Source: Bradyrhizobium iriomotense (lineage in GTDB: Bacteria > Pseudomonadota > Alphaproteobacteria > Rhizobiales > Xanthobacteraceae). From it: 64,000 nt of DNA. Position numbers and translations under genes: made by a program. Shown piece after piece: positions 44,387 through 52,232 of this stretch; position 1 is the stretch's first letter; each line of letters opens with the position of its first letter. Below the pieces are notes generated by a model that worked only from the letters and a program-made list of their open reading frames with translations, was not told the origin of the DNA and ran no database searches. Location: NCBI RefSeq assembly GCF_030160715.1, contig NZ_BSOW01000026.1, positions 78,955 through 142,954 of the forward strand, written 5' to 3'.

Positions 44387-46204
44387 TTGCCGGTGTTTGC
44401 GCGGATCAGGCACATCGTCGATCGCAAGAGATCGCACAAGGGATCGAACAAGGCATCGAACCGGATGCTGGTCCGCGTCCGCGCCCTCCTGCGCAGCAAT
44501 GAATTCTACCTGATCCCGCTCGCGCTTCTGATCGGCACCGCCGCTGGCGTCGTCGTGACGCTGATGGCCGAGATCGCGCAGATCGCCCATGTCCTGATCT
44601 TCGGCATCCCCGTCGACGTGCGGCTGTCCGCGAACGCCTATGTCAACCCGTGGGCGGCGCTGAGCGCCCCCGCTCTTGGCGGACTGGCGCTCGGCATCAT
44701 GGAATGGTCGCGGCGGCGGCTAAAGATCTCCAGCGCTGTCGACCCGATCGAGGCCAACGCGCTGCGCGGCGGCAATCTGTCCCTGCGTGACAGCGTGGTG
44801 GTCTCGAGCCAGACGCTGATCTCCAACGGCTGCGGCGCCTCCGTTGGCCTCGAGGCCGGCTATACCCAGATCGGCTCCGGCATCGCATCGTTGCTCGGCC
44901 AGTTCTTCAACCTTCGGCGCAACGATCTCCGCCTGATCGTCGGCTGCGGTGCTGCGGCTGCGATCGCGGCCGCCTTCGGCGCACCGATCACCGGCGCGTT
45001 CTATGCCTGCGAGCTGATCGTCGGCGTCTATGCGGTCGGCAGCGCCGCGCCGATCCTGGCGGCCTCGCTCGCTGGCGCGCTGACCGCGCAGTGGCTCGGC
45101 GGCGCGCCGTACTCCATCGAGATACCGAAGGTGAGCACGGTCGGCATCGAGCAATATCTGGCGCTGATCGGGCTCGCGCTCGTCACCGGCGGCGTGGGCA
45201 TCGCCGTGATGCGCTCGTCCTCGACGTTCGAGCGCCTGTTCGCCTGGCTACCGGTCTGGCTGCGCCCGGTGATCGGCGGCCTCATTGTCGGCTCCTTCGC
45301 GATCGCCACCCCGCAGGTGCTGGCCGCCGGTCACGGCGCGATGGTGCTCGATCTGTTTCACGACATGACGATTGGCCTGATCGCGCTGATCATCGCCCTC
45401 AAGCTGACGGCCTGCCTGATTTCGCTGGCATCGGGGTTCCGCGGCGGCCTGTTCTTCGCCTCGCTGTTCGTCGGCAGCTTGATCGGCAAGTTCTTCGCCG
45501 CGGTGCTCCTGCTGATCAGCCCGAACTTCGCGATCGATCCGCTGGTCGCGATGCTTACGGGGATGGCGACGCTCGGGGTCGCCATCGTCGGCGGCCCGCT
45601 GACGATGTCGTTCCTGGTGCTGGAGATGACGCGCAATGTCGACGTGACCGCCGTGGTGCTGGCGGGCTGCATCGTCACCTCGATCTGTGTGCGCTTCATG
45701 TTCGGCCATTCGTTCTCGACCTGGCGCCTGCATCTGCGCGGCGAGACCATCCGCAGCGCCAACGACGTCGGCTGGCTGCGCAACCTGACGGTCGAGCGGA
45801 TGATGCGGAGCGACGTCGGCAAGGTGCCGTCCTCGACGACGATCGCCGCCACGAGGCGCGAATTCGCGCTGGGCTCGCGACCGGGCATCGTCGTCGTCAA
45901 CAACGCCGACGAATATGTCGGCCTCGTCATGCTGCCCGACCTGTTCTCCAGCGACCTCGACACCATCGCCGATGACATCCAGGTGATCGAGCTCGCCCGC
46001 TACACCGACATCGTGCTGATCCCGGAAATGAACGTGAAGAGCGCGATGGCGGTATTCGACGAGGCGGAGGCGGAGATGCTGGCGGTGGTCGAATCCGCTG
46101 ACGGCCGCAAAGTGGTCGGATTCCTCACCGAGACCTTCGCCCGCCGCCGCTATGTCGAGGAGATCGACAAGGCCACGCGCGGCGTGCTGGGGGCGCTGTC
46201 TTAG
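44387..46204 (+). CDS. ClC-family chloride channel/transporter with C-terminal CBS-like domain
   Basis: 605 residues from a TTG; a GTG two codons later is also possible. About ten membrane segments. The gating Glu region reads GASVGLEAGYTQ (GREGP in ClC-ec1), so the gating Glu is kept; the later GFRGGLFFASLF corresponds to the GxFxP selectivity element. Residues 470-595 form a CBS-pair-like cytoplasmic domain (MRSDVGKVPSSTTI, VVNNADEYVGLV). The transport mode cannot be decided from sequence. Confidence 0.9.
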   Translation: MPVFARIRHIVDRKRSHKGSNKASNRMLVRVRALLRSNEFYLIPLALLIGTAAGVVVTLMAEIAQIAHVLIFGIPVDVRLSANAYVNPWAALSAPALGGLALGIMEWSRRRLKISSAVDPIEANALRGGNLSLRDSVVVSSQTLISNGCGASVGLEAGYTQIGSGIASLLGQFFNLRRNDLRLIVGCGAAAAIAAAFGAPITGAFYACELIVGVYAVGSAAPILAASLAGALTAQWLGGAPYSIEIPKVSTVGIEQYLALIGLALVTGGVGIAVMRSSSTFERLFAWLPVWLRPVIGGLIVGSFAIATPQVLAAGHGAMVLDLFHDMTIGLIALIIALKLTACLISLASGFRGGLFFASLFVGSLIGKFFAAVLLLISPNFAIDPLVAMLTGMATLGVAIVGGPLTMSFLVLEMTRNVDVTAVVLAGCIVTSICVRFMFGHSFSTWRLHLRGETIRSANDVGWLRNLTVERMMRSDVGKVPSSTTIAATRREFALGSRPGIVVVNNADEYVGLVMLPDLFSSDLDTIADDIQVIELARYTDIVLIPEMNVKSAMAVFDEAEAEMLAVVESADGRKVVGFLTETFARRRYVEEIDKATRGVLGALS

Positions 46205-46368
46205 CGTGCAGCGGTATCGGGGGAGGGGGCCGCGGCGCTCGCCTCGACCCGGCCCCACACTTTCCATGATCGGGTCTTGCTTTGGACAAACCGCGTCGGT
46301 GATCATCAGCCAAACGGAAATGCGACGGACGCCCCTGGGGCGACATTGGGCTGGGGCAAGGAACGCCA

Positions 46369-47217
46369 ATGAACTCCGTACCGAACACGACACAAATTGA
46401 ACCGCGTCATGTGCTGTCCACACGCATGGACGAAGAGCTCACGCATACCTATGAGAAGATCAAAAGCGTGGATGAAGAGATCGCGCGCGCCAGCGAGCAG
46501 TTGTCCAGGCTGGAGCGCGACGACGCGCGCACCCGCCCGCCGCGCGGCCGGCCCGTTCTCCGCGGCCTCGTCGGCTTGGTGCTGGCCGGGGGGATTGGTA
46601 CTGTGGCCTTGATCTCGCAATCATCCCGCGGTGATGAGGTCAGGCAGATGATCGCCGGCTGGGCACCGCTGCGTGCTGCGATGCCGTCGCCGTCGCAAGC
46701 ACAGCCCGCGCCCGGCGTAGAGCCGAGTCCGACTGTTCAGTTGGCTCAGGCCTCGCCGGAACCGGCCGCCGTTCAGGCCGTTCCGGAGGCGGCCGCGCCG
46801 ACCGCGACCACGCTCCCTCCGCAGGTGACGGAATTGCTCGAGAAGATGGCGGGCGATCTCGCCAACGTGCAGCAGGGCATCGAGCAGCTCAAGGCGAGCC
46901 AGGCGCAGTTGAAGGCGAACCAGGAGCAAATGTCCCAGGACAACCTCAGGGTTGCCGACGAGTTGAAAGCGAGCCAGGAGCAAATGGCGCGTCTTGTCGC
47001 CAAAACGCCTGACAACAAGGCGCCCGTCAATGCGCCTGACAAGACGGCCGGAAAGACGGCTCACCAGGCGTCCGATCCCAAGGCGGCTGTTGCCGCCGTG
47101 CCTGCTGCGCCGCGCCCGGCTGCGGCTTCGGCGCGCAAGCCGGCGCAGGCTGCTCCCACCCCGCATGCGGCGGTGCGACGGTCGGCTCCGGTGCAACTGG
47201 AGTCCGCAGAACAATAG
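46369..47217 (+). CDS. membrane-anchored coiled-coil protein with Ala/Pro-rich tail
   Basis: 282 residues. N-terminal charged helix (DEELTHTYEKIKSVDEEI), one membrane segment (LRGLVGLVLAGGIGTVALI), then a periplasmic Ala/Pro/Gln stretch, a coiled coil (LEKMAGDLANVQQGIEQLKA with repeated QxQLKAN), and a Lys/Ala/Pro tail. Similar proteins are common in Bradyrhizobium; function unknown. Confidence 0.75.
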   Translation: MNSVPNTTQIEPRHVLSTRMDEELTHTYEKIKSVDEEIARASEQLSRLERDDARTRPPRGRPVLRGLVGLVLAGGIGTVALISQSSRGDEVRQMIAGWAPLRAAMPSPSQAQPAPGVEPSPTVQLAQASPEPAAVQAVPEAAAPTATTLPPQVTELLEKMAGDLANVQQGIEQLKASQAQLKANQEQMSQDNLRVADELKASQEQMARLVAKTPDNKAPVNAPDKTAGKTAHQASDPKAAVAAVPAAPRPAAASARKPAQAAPTPHAAVRRSAPVQLESAEQ

Positions 47218-47276
47218 TTGTCGGTAAGGCTCTTGATCTCGGCCCTTGCACGCCGTCCGTGGGGCGAGGGCTGATC

Positions 47277-47903
47277 TCATTCCAGCCGGTCGACCTGGCG
47301 CAGGATCGGGAACAGCTTCATCCACAACAGCGCCACTGCGATGGTGCCGATACCGCCGAGCAGCGCGGCCGGCATCGCGCCGAGCAGGGCGGCGACCATG
47401 CCACTCTCGAATTCGCCGAGCTGGTTCGAAGCGTTGATGAAGAGGAAGTTGACGGCGCCGACGCGGCCACGCATCGCATCGGGCGTGGCGAGCTGCACCA
47501 GCGCGACGCGGACGATGACGCTGATGGTGTCGGCCGCGCCCATGGCCATCAGTGCCGCGATCGACAGCCACACGGTTTGCGACAGCGCAAAGACGATGGT
47601 GGCAAGTCCGAACGCAATCACCGCCTGGAACATCCGCAGGCCCGCGCGTCGCGCGATCGGATGGCGTGCGATCGCCGCCGTCATCAGAAGCGCGCCGACG
47701 GCCGGCGCTGCCCGCATCATGCCGAGCGCGCACGGGCCGGCATGCAAGATGTCCTTGGCATAGGCGACGGTGGCGACGTTGTGAGCGAACTCCGAGAGCA
47801 CGCTGGAGCCGATATAGAGCAGCAGCGGGCGATGCCGCGTCAGCGTCTCGGCCGGATTTGCGGCAGAAGCCGTTTGGTCTGAACTCATTTGATCCAAATT
47901 CAT
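47277..47903 (-). CDS. C-terminal half of an MFS transporter (EntS-like), likely remnant
   Basis: 208 residues with six membrane segments. It aligns by eye with the second half of MFS_3 exporters (ILHAGPCALGMMRAAPAVGA, LVQLATPDAMRGRVGAVN, NQLGEFESG). Full members have about twelve segments and 400 residues; the first half is absent and no matching fragment lies upstream. Probably a decayed gene, though a half-size transporter cannot be excluded. Confidence 0.7.
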   Translation of the reverse strand: MNLDQMSSDQTASAANPAETLTRHRPLLLYIGSSVLSEFAHNVATVAYAKDILHAGPCALGMMRAAPAVGALLMTAAIARHPIARRAGLRMFQAVIAFGLATIVFALSQTVWLSIAALMAMGAADTISVIVRVALVQLATPDAMRGRVGAVNFLFINASNQLGEFESGMVAALLGAMPAALLGGIGTIAVALLWMKLFPILRQVDRLE

Positions 47904-47949
47904 GCGAGGTGAGGCCAGAGACGGCAGGCGATGCCGCCATCCCTGCCGG

Positions 47950-48207
47950 TTAGCGGGGCGACTCCGCAGAGGGGGCGACCACGAGGGAGACGATCCGGCG
48001 GACCAGTGGCAGGACCACCAGCAACGTCGGAAAGGCGACGAGCCACGACAGTCCCCAGGCCGCTGGCCACGTCGCCAGGAAGAGAGGGGTTGGTCCGAGG
48101 CTCTTCAGTGTCGAGATGATCGACACCACGGCTGTCATGAGGACGGAAAGCACCAATGGCATGACGACAGGCGCATAGCGCGCCGGCAGTTTGCGAACCG
48201 CAATCAT
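47950..48207 (-). CDS. DUF2798 family small membrane protein
   Basis: 85 residues from MIAVRKLPARYAP; a start 54 bases earlier is possible. Two membrane segments (VVMPLVLSVLMTAVVSII and GLSWLVAFPTLLVVLPLVRRIV) match DUF2798. Function unknown. Same strand as the MFS remnant downstream. Confidence 0.8.
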   Translation of the reverse strand: MIAVRKLPARYAPVVMPLVLSVLMTAVVSIISTLKSLGPTPLFLATWPAAWGLSWLVAFPTLLVVLPLVRRIVSLVVAPSAESPR

Positions 48208-48506
48208 CTGGTCTCTTTGGGAAATGGACGCGTCAGTCACGTTGAACCCTGAAAAATGCATCGATCCCGACCGCGTCGGTTGATGCGTTGGTTCACGTGA
48301 AACGCTTACGGCACCGAGGAAAGGCGCGCCGGTTTCATAACGGCTCCGCTGAAATCGATCAAGCCGGATTTGGCGGTCAGGCTTACAATCGTTCAAATCG
48401 GCGCGGCGGATTGCCGCGATCTGGCAACCACATCGCTGGGTTGTGGGTTACATATCGTTTGCATATCTGGAATTTGGCTCTTTGAGCGCGAACAGAGGAA
48501 GCTCAG

Positions 48507-48899
48507 ATGACGGATCAAGCCATGATGTTCTTGAAAAGCAGAAGCGTCCTGCTGGCTACGCTCGCTGGCCTCGCCCTCGTTGCGGCGCCCGCCGTGCCCT
48601 CGGCCGCGGCCTCACCCACGTCACGTTCGAAGGCTGCGACGGTTGCCCCGGCTTCGGCTGGTGCGACCGACTTCAGCGCCGCGCGGCGCCGCTACTACCG
48701 CCGCGGACCGAGCGCCGCAGGCCTCGCCGTCATGGGTGCCGCGACCGGATTGATCGCCGGCGCAATCGCCGAGCAGCGCCGCCAGGAGTATTATGAGAAC
48801 CGCTACTATTACGGCAGCCCGGGTTACTATGGTCCCGGCTACGGCTATTACGGTGGCGGGCCCTACTACGGCGGCCCACGCTACTACCAGCCGTACTAA
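48507..48899 (+). CDS. small secreted Tyr/Gly-rich protein
   Basis: 130 residues, GAGGAAG upstream. A signal peptide ends at PSAAA. A glycine-zipper-like segment (GLAVMGAATGLIAGAIAEQ) is followed by a tail rich in Tyr and Gly (GYYGPGYGYYGGGPYYGG). Likely attached to the envelope. Common in Bradyrhizobium. Confidence 0.72.
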   Translation: MTDQAMMFLKSRSVLLATLAGLALVAAPAVPSAAASPTSRSKAATVAPASAGATDFSAARRRYYRRGPSAAGLAVMGAATGLIAGAIAEQRRQEYYENRYYYGSPGYYGPGYGYYGGGPYYGGPRYYQPY

Positions 48900-48980
48900 G
48901 GAGCGGCCAAAAAAGCCGCGATCAGGGTGTGCCAGCTGTCCGAATGCGAGTTGGCGGACGACGGGCCTCGCACCTTGCTC

Positions 48981-49060
48981 CGTCATTGCGAGCGCAGCGA
49001 AGCAATCCGGAGTGCCTCCGCGGCAAGATTCTGGATTGCTTCGCTGCGCTCGCAATGACG
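48981..49060. repeat. 28-bp perfect inverted repeat element
   Basis: CGTCATTGCGAGCGCAGCGA... and its exact complement frame a 24-base centre. This sequence is a widespread non-coding palindrome in Bradyrhizobium genomes. It sits between convergent small genes. Confidence 0.85.
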
Positions 49061-49134
49061 ACGTGGACATATGGGAGCGCCAACTACTGGAGCGGAGTTC
49101 GCTGGTCGCCGGATCAACCTCGATCCAAAAGAAC

Positions 49135-49365
49135 TCACCGCCCCGCAGGCGCCGAGAGCGAGCCGGTCGAGTAACGCCACCAGTCCAGCTCCCTCGGTTC
49201 GGTCGGCCAAACGGCGGCGTTAGAGTCGCGGAATGACTGGCTGGCTGGGGCAGGGACAGGCGCCTTGCGGACGTGGTGCCGCTGGTTCGCCGATGCCGTC
49301 TGGATTGTGAGCGCCGCCACCAACGTCGCGGCCAAGATGGCCAGTGCTGTTGTTCGCATCATCAT
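49135..49365 (-). CDS. small secreted hypothetical protein
   Basis: 76 residues. Three ATG codons in a row; GGGAGA is best spaced for the third. Signal peptide ends at TASA. The mature part is His/Pro-rich at first (NQRHHVRKAPVPAPA), then WPTEPRELDWWRYSTGS. No family recognised. Confidence 0.6.
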   Translation of the reverse strand: MMMRTTALAILAATLVAALTIQTASANQRHHVRKAPVPAPASQSFRDSNAAVWPTEPRELDWWRYSTGSLSAPAGR

Positions 49366-49597
49366 TCTCCCTTGATCATTGTCGCTCGATCATTCCGGCT
49401 TGGCGACGGGTCGTTCCAGAGAAGCGTCTCGTGCCGGCGCCGCAGCTCTGGAGATAGCGATGCGTCTTGCCTGACATCACGGTTTCGGCCATCACGAAAC
49501 GGCGAGCCGAAATTTTGGTCGCGGCCAAAAATTCGGCAATTGTGGCCGCTCGCCTGATAGACTCGCAGCGGGCGATCCGGTTCAATGGGACGAGTTG

Positions 49598-49891
49598 ATG
49601 TATCGAGCCACGACGATGTGGAAGTATTTGCTGCTCCTTGCCCTGCTGACCTCGCCCGTGATGGCGCAGGTCAAGCCGTCTCCGAAGACCACGGCGGCCC
49701 GCCCGGATCCCTGCGCCCCGATCGGGCGCACCGCGGACGGCAAGCTGGTCTATTCCATGAAATGCGAGAACCTTCCGGCGCCGCCGCCACCGCCCCAGGC
49801 GGAACTGAAGGAGGCGCCGCCGCCCGCCGCCGAGCCGGAGCCCGAGACGCGGCGCAGCGGCATTCTCGGCTGGTCCTATGACCGCCGGTAG
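49598..49891 (+). CDS. small secreted Pro-rich protein
   Basis: 97 residues. Signal peptide (MWKYLLLLALLTSPVMAQ), which could also be the true start at 49616. Two cysteines (DPCAPIGRT, SMKCENL) and a Pro/Glu-rich tail (PAPPPPPQAELKEAPPP). Function unknown. Confidence 0.62.
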   Translation: MYRATTMWKYLLLLALLTSPVMAQVKPSPKTTAARPDPCAPIGRTADGKLVYSMKCENLPAPPPPPQAELKEAPPPAAEPEPETRRSGILGWSYDRR

Positions 49892-49982
49892 CGCGCACGC
49901 CACTTGCGCTCATGCCGCCGGAATGCTCTTTGCTTGAGAGTTCCCATTGGGGGGCCGACGCCCTCCCACCTAGAGAGATGAG

Positions 49983-50396
49983 ATGAGCAAACTCGTTATC
50001 CGCGCCGGCGATTTCACCTTCGATGCCCGCTTCGAGGAGCAACTGGCGCCGAAGACCGTCGCCGCATTCCGTAAAGCCATGCCGTTCGAAAGCCATATCA
50101 TCCATGTGCGCTGGAGCGGTGAGGGCGTGTGGATGCCGCTCGGCGACCTCGATTTCGGCGTCGGTTACGAGAACCACACCAGCTATCCCGCGCCGGGCCA
50201 GATCATCCTCTATCCCGGTGGCATCAGCGAGACCGAGATCCTGCTCGCCTATGGCGGCGTGCACTTCGCGAGCAAGATGGGCCAGCTCGCCGGCAACCAT
50301 TTCATCACGCTGACGTCGGGTCTGGAGAATCTGGCGACGCTCGGCAAGAGCGTGCTGTGGAAGGGCGCCCTGCCGATCCGCTTCGAGGAAGTCTGA
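49983..50396 (+). CDS. DUF3830 family protein (cyclophilin-like)
   Basis: 137 residues. The DUF3830 domain covers the whole chain (FEEQLAPKTVAAFRKAMPFE, WSGEGVWMPLGD, ENHTSYPAPGQIILYPGG). The fold is cyclophilin-like. Two bases separate its stop from the PuuE start, so it is in the purine operon; its task there is unknown. Confidence 0.85.
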   Translation: MSKLVIRAGDFTFDARFEEQLAPKTVAAFRKAMPFESHIIHVRWSGEGVWMPLGDLDFGVGYENHTSYPAPGQIILYPGGISETEILLAYGGVHFASKMGQLAGNHFITLTSGLENLATLGKSVLWKGALPIRFEEV

Positions 50397-50397
50397 T

Positions 50398-51333
50398 TTG
50401 TCGGAGCCCCGCTATCCCCGTGATCTTCGCGGCTATGGCCGCAACCCGCCGCATCCGCATTGGCCGGGCAACGCGCGGGTCGCGGTGCAGTTCGTCGTCA
50501 ATTTCGAGGAGGGTGGCGAGAACAACATTCTGCACGGCGACCGCGCCTCGGAAGCGTTCTTGTCCGACGTGCTGGCCGCGCAGCCCTGGCCCGGCCAGCG
50601 TCATGCCAATATCGAATCGATGTTCGAATATGGCTCGCGCGCCGGCTTCTGGCGGTTGTGGCGGATGTTCACCGAGCGCAAATGGCCGACCACCGTATTC
50701 GGCGTTGCCACCGCGCTGAAGCGCAATCCGGAAATCGTCGCCGCGATGCAGGAGGCGGGCTGGGACATCGCGAGCCACAGCCTGAAATGGATTGAGCACA
50801 AGGACATGACCGAGGCGCAGGAGCGCGTCGAGATCACTGAGGCCATCCGCGTGCATACCGAAGCGACCGGTGCGCGGCCGCTCGGCTGGTACACCGGGCG
50901 CTCTTCGATCAATACCAACAGGCTGCTGACGGAAGAGGGCGGCTTCCTCTACCTCTGCGACTCCTATGCCGACGATCTGCCCTATTGGATCAAGAGTGCG
51001 GGCCGCAAGCAGCTCATCATCCCCTATACGCTCGACAACAACGACATGCGCTTCATCAACGCGCAGGGCTTTGCGGAAGGCGAGCAGTTCTTCACCTATC
51101 TCAAGGACGCCTTCGACGTGCTCTATGCCGAAGGCGAGAGCGCGCCGAAGATGATGTCGGTCGGCCTGCACTGCCGCCTGGTCGGCCGTCCCGGCCGCGC
51201 GGCCGGGCTAATGCGTTTCCTCGACCATATCGGAAAGCACGAGCGCGTCTGGGTGCCGACCCGATTGCAGATCGCGCATCACTGGCGTGACAATCTCGCC
51301 CATCTCGCCGACGACGCATTCGAGATCGGCTGA
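50398..51333 (+). CDS. puuE: allantoinase PuuE (polysaccharide deacetylase family)
   Basis: 311 residues from a TTG, GAGGAAG upstream inside the previous gene. PuuE features include YPRDLRGYGRNPPHP, VVNFEEGGENNIL, ASHSLKWIEH and RPLGWYTGRSS. It opens the ring of allantoin to allantoate without the metal centre of classical allantoinases. Part of a ureide pathway operon. Confidence 0.92.
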   Translation: MSEPRYPRDLRGYGRNPPHPHWPGNARVAVQFVVNFEEGGENNILHGDRASEAFLSDVLAAQPWPGQRHANIESMFEYGSRAGFWRLWRMFTERKWPTTVFGVATALKRNPEIVAAMQEAGWDIASHSLKWIEHKDMTEAQERVEITEAIRVHTEATGARPLGWYTGRSSINTNRLLTEEGGFLYLCDSYADDLPYWIKSAGRKQLIIPYTLDNNDMRFINAQGFAEGEQFFTYLKDAFDVLYAEGESAPKMMSVGLHCRLVGRPGRAAGLMRFLDHIGKHERVWVPTRLQIAHHWRDNLAHLADDAFEIG

Positions 51334-51344
51334 GGCAGGCGGCG

Positions 51345-52232
51345 ATGTCGCAGCTGTCGCTGTCCGATCTCAACGCTGCAAGCAAGGCCGATTTCGTTGC
51401 GGCGCTTGCCAATATCTTCGAGCACTCGCCATGGATTGCCGAGCGCATCGCAGGCCAGCGGCCGTTCGCCGGCGTCAATCAGCTGTTCGCGGCGATGACG
51501 GCGGCGGTCGAAGGTGCGGCAGCGGAATTGCAGTTGGCGCTGATCAAGGCGCATCCCGATCTCGCCGACAAGACGCAGCGCGCGGCAGGCCTCACTGCAG
51601 ACTCCAATGCCGAGCAGCACAGCGCAGGCCTTGATCGGCTGTCGGATACGGAATACGCCGCATTCGAGCGCGTCAACAATGCCTATCGTGCAAAGTTCGG
51701 CATCCCCTATATCGTCTGCGTGCGTCGTCACACCAAGGATTCGATCCTTCGCGATTTCGAGCAGCGGCTGCCGAACGATGCCGAAACCGAGACGCGACGT
51801 TCGATCGCGGAGATCTGCCGCATCGCCGCGTTGCGGCTCGACCAGCTCGTGGCCGCCGACGACCGCCTGAAGGTTCACGGTCGGCTTTCGACCCATGTGC
51901 TCGACAATCACAGCGGCAAGCCTGCGCCCGGCATCGCGGTCGAGCTCGTCGAACTCGCGGCGCTCGGCGAGAGCCGTGTGATCACGCGCGCGATGACCAA
52001 CCTCGACGGCCGCACCGACCAGCCGTTGATCGGTGGCCGGCCCTTGCCGATCGGCCACTACGAGCTCCGATTCCGCGTCGGCAAATATTACGCCGAGCGC
52101 GGCGTGGCGATGTCGGACCCGCCGTTCCTCGACGAGATTCCACTGCGTTTTTCGATCGCCGAGCCGGAGGGCCACTACCACGTGCCGCTGCTGGTCACGC
52201 CCTGGAGCTATTCGACCTATCGCGGGAGCTAG
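51345..52232 (+). CDS. fused OHCU decarboxylase / 5-hydroxyisourate hydrolase
   Basis: 295 residues. The N-terminal 170 residues are OHCU decarboxylase (FEHSPWIAERIAGQRPF, LIKAHPDLADKTQ, FGIPYIVCVRR). The C-terminal 120 residues are HIU hydrolase (LSTHVLDNHSGKPAPGIAVEL) ending in the family signature STYRGS. Together they turn 5-hydroxyisourate into S-allantoin. The fusion occurs in some other bacteria and in plants (allantoin synthase), there in the same order. Confidence 0.95.
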   Translation: MSQLSLSDLNAASKADFVAALANIFEHSPWIAERIAGQRPFAGVNQLFAAMTAAVEGAAAELQLALIKAHPDLADKTQRAAGLTADSNAEQHSAGLDRLSDTEYAAFERVNNAYRAKFGIPYIVCVRRHTKDSILRDFEQRLPNDAETETRRSIAEICRIAALRLDQLVAADDRLKVHGRLSTHVLDNHSGKPAPGIAVELVELAALGESRVITRAMTNLDGRTDQPLIGGRPLPIGHYELRFRVGKYYAERGVAMSDPPFLDEIPLRFSIAEPEGHYHVPLLVTPWSYSTYRGS

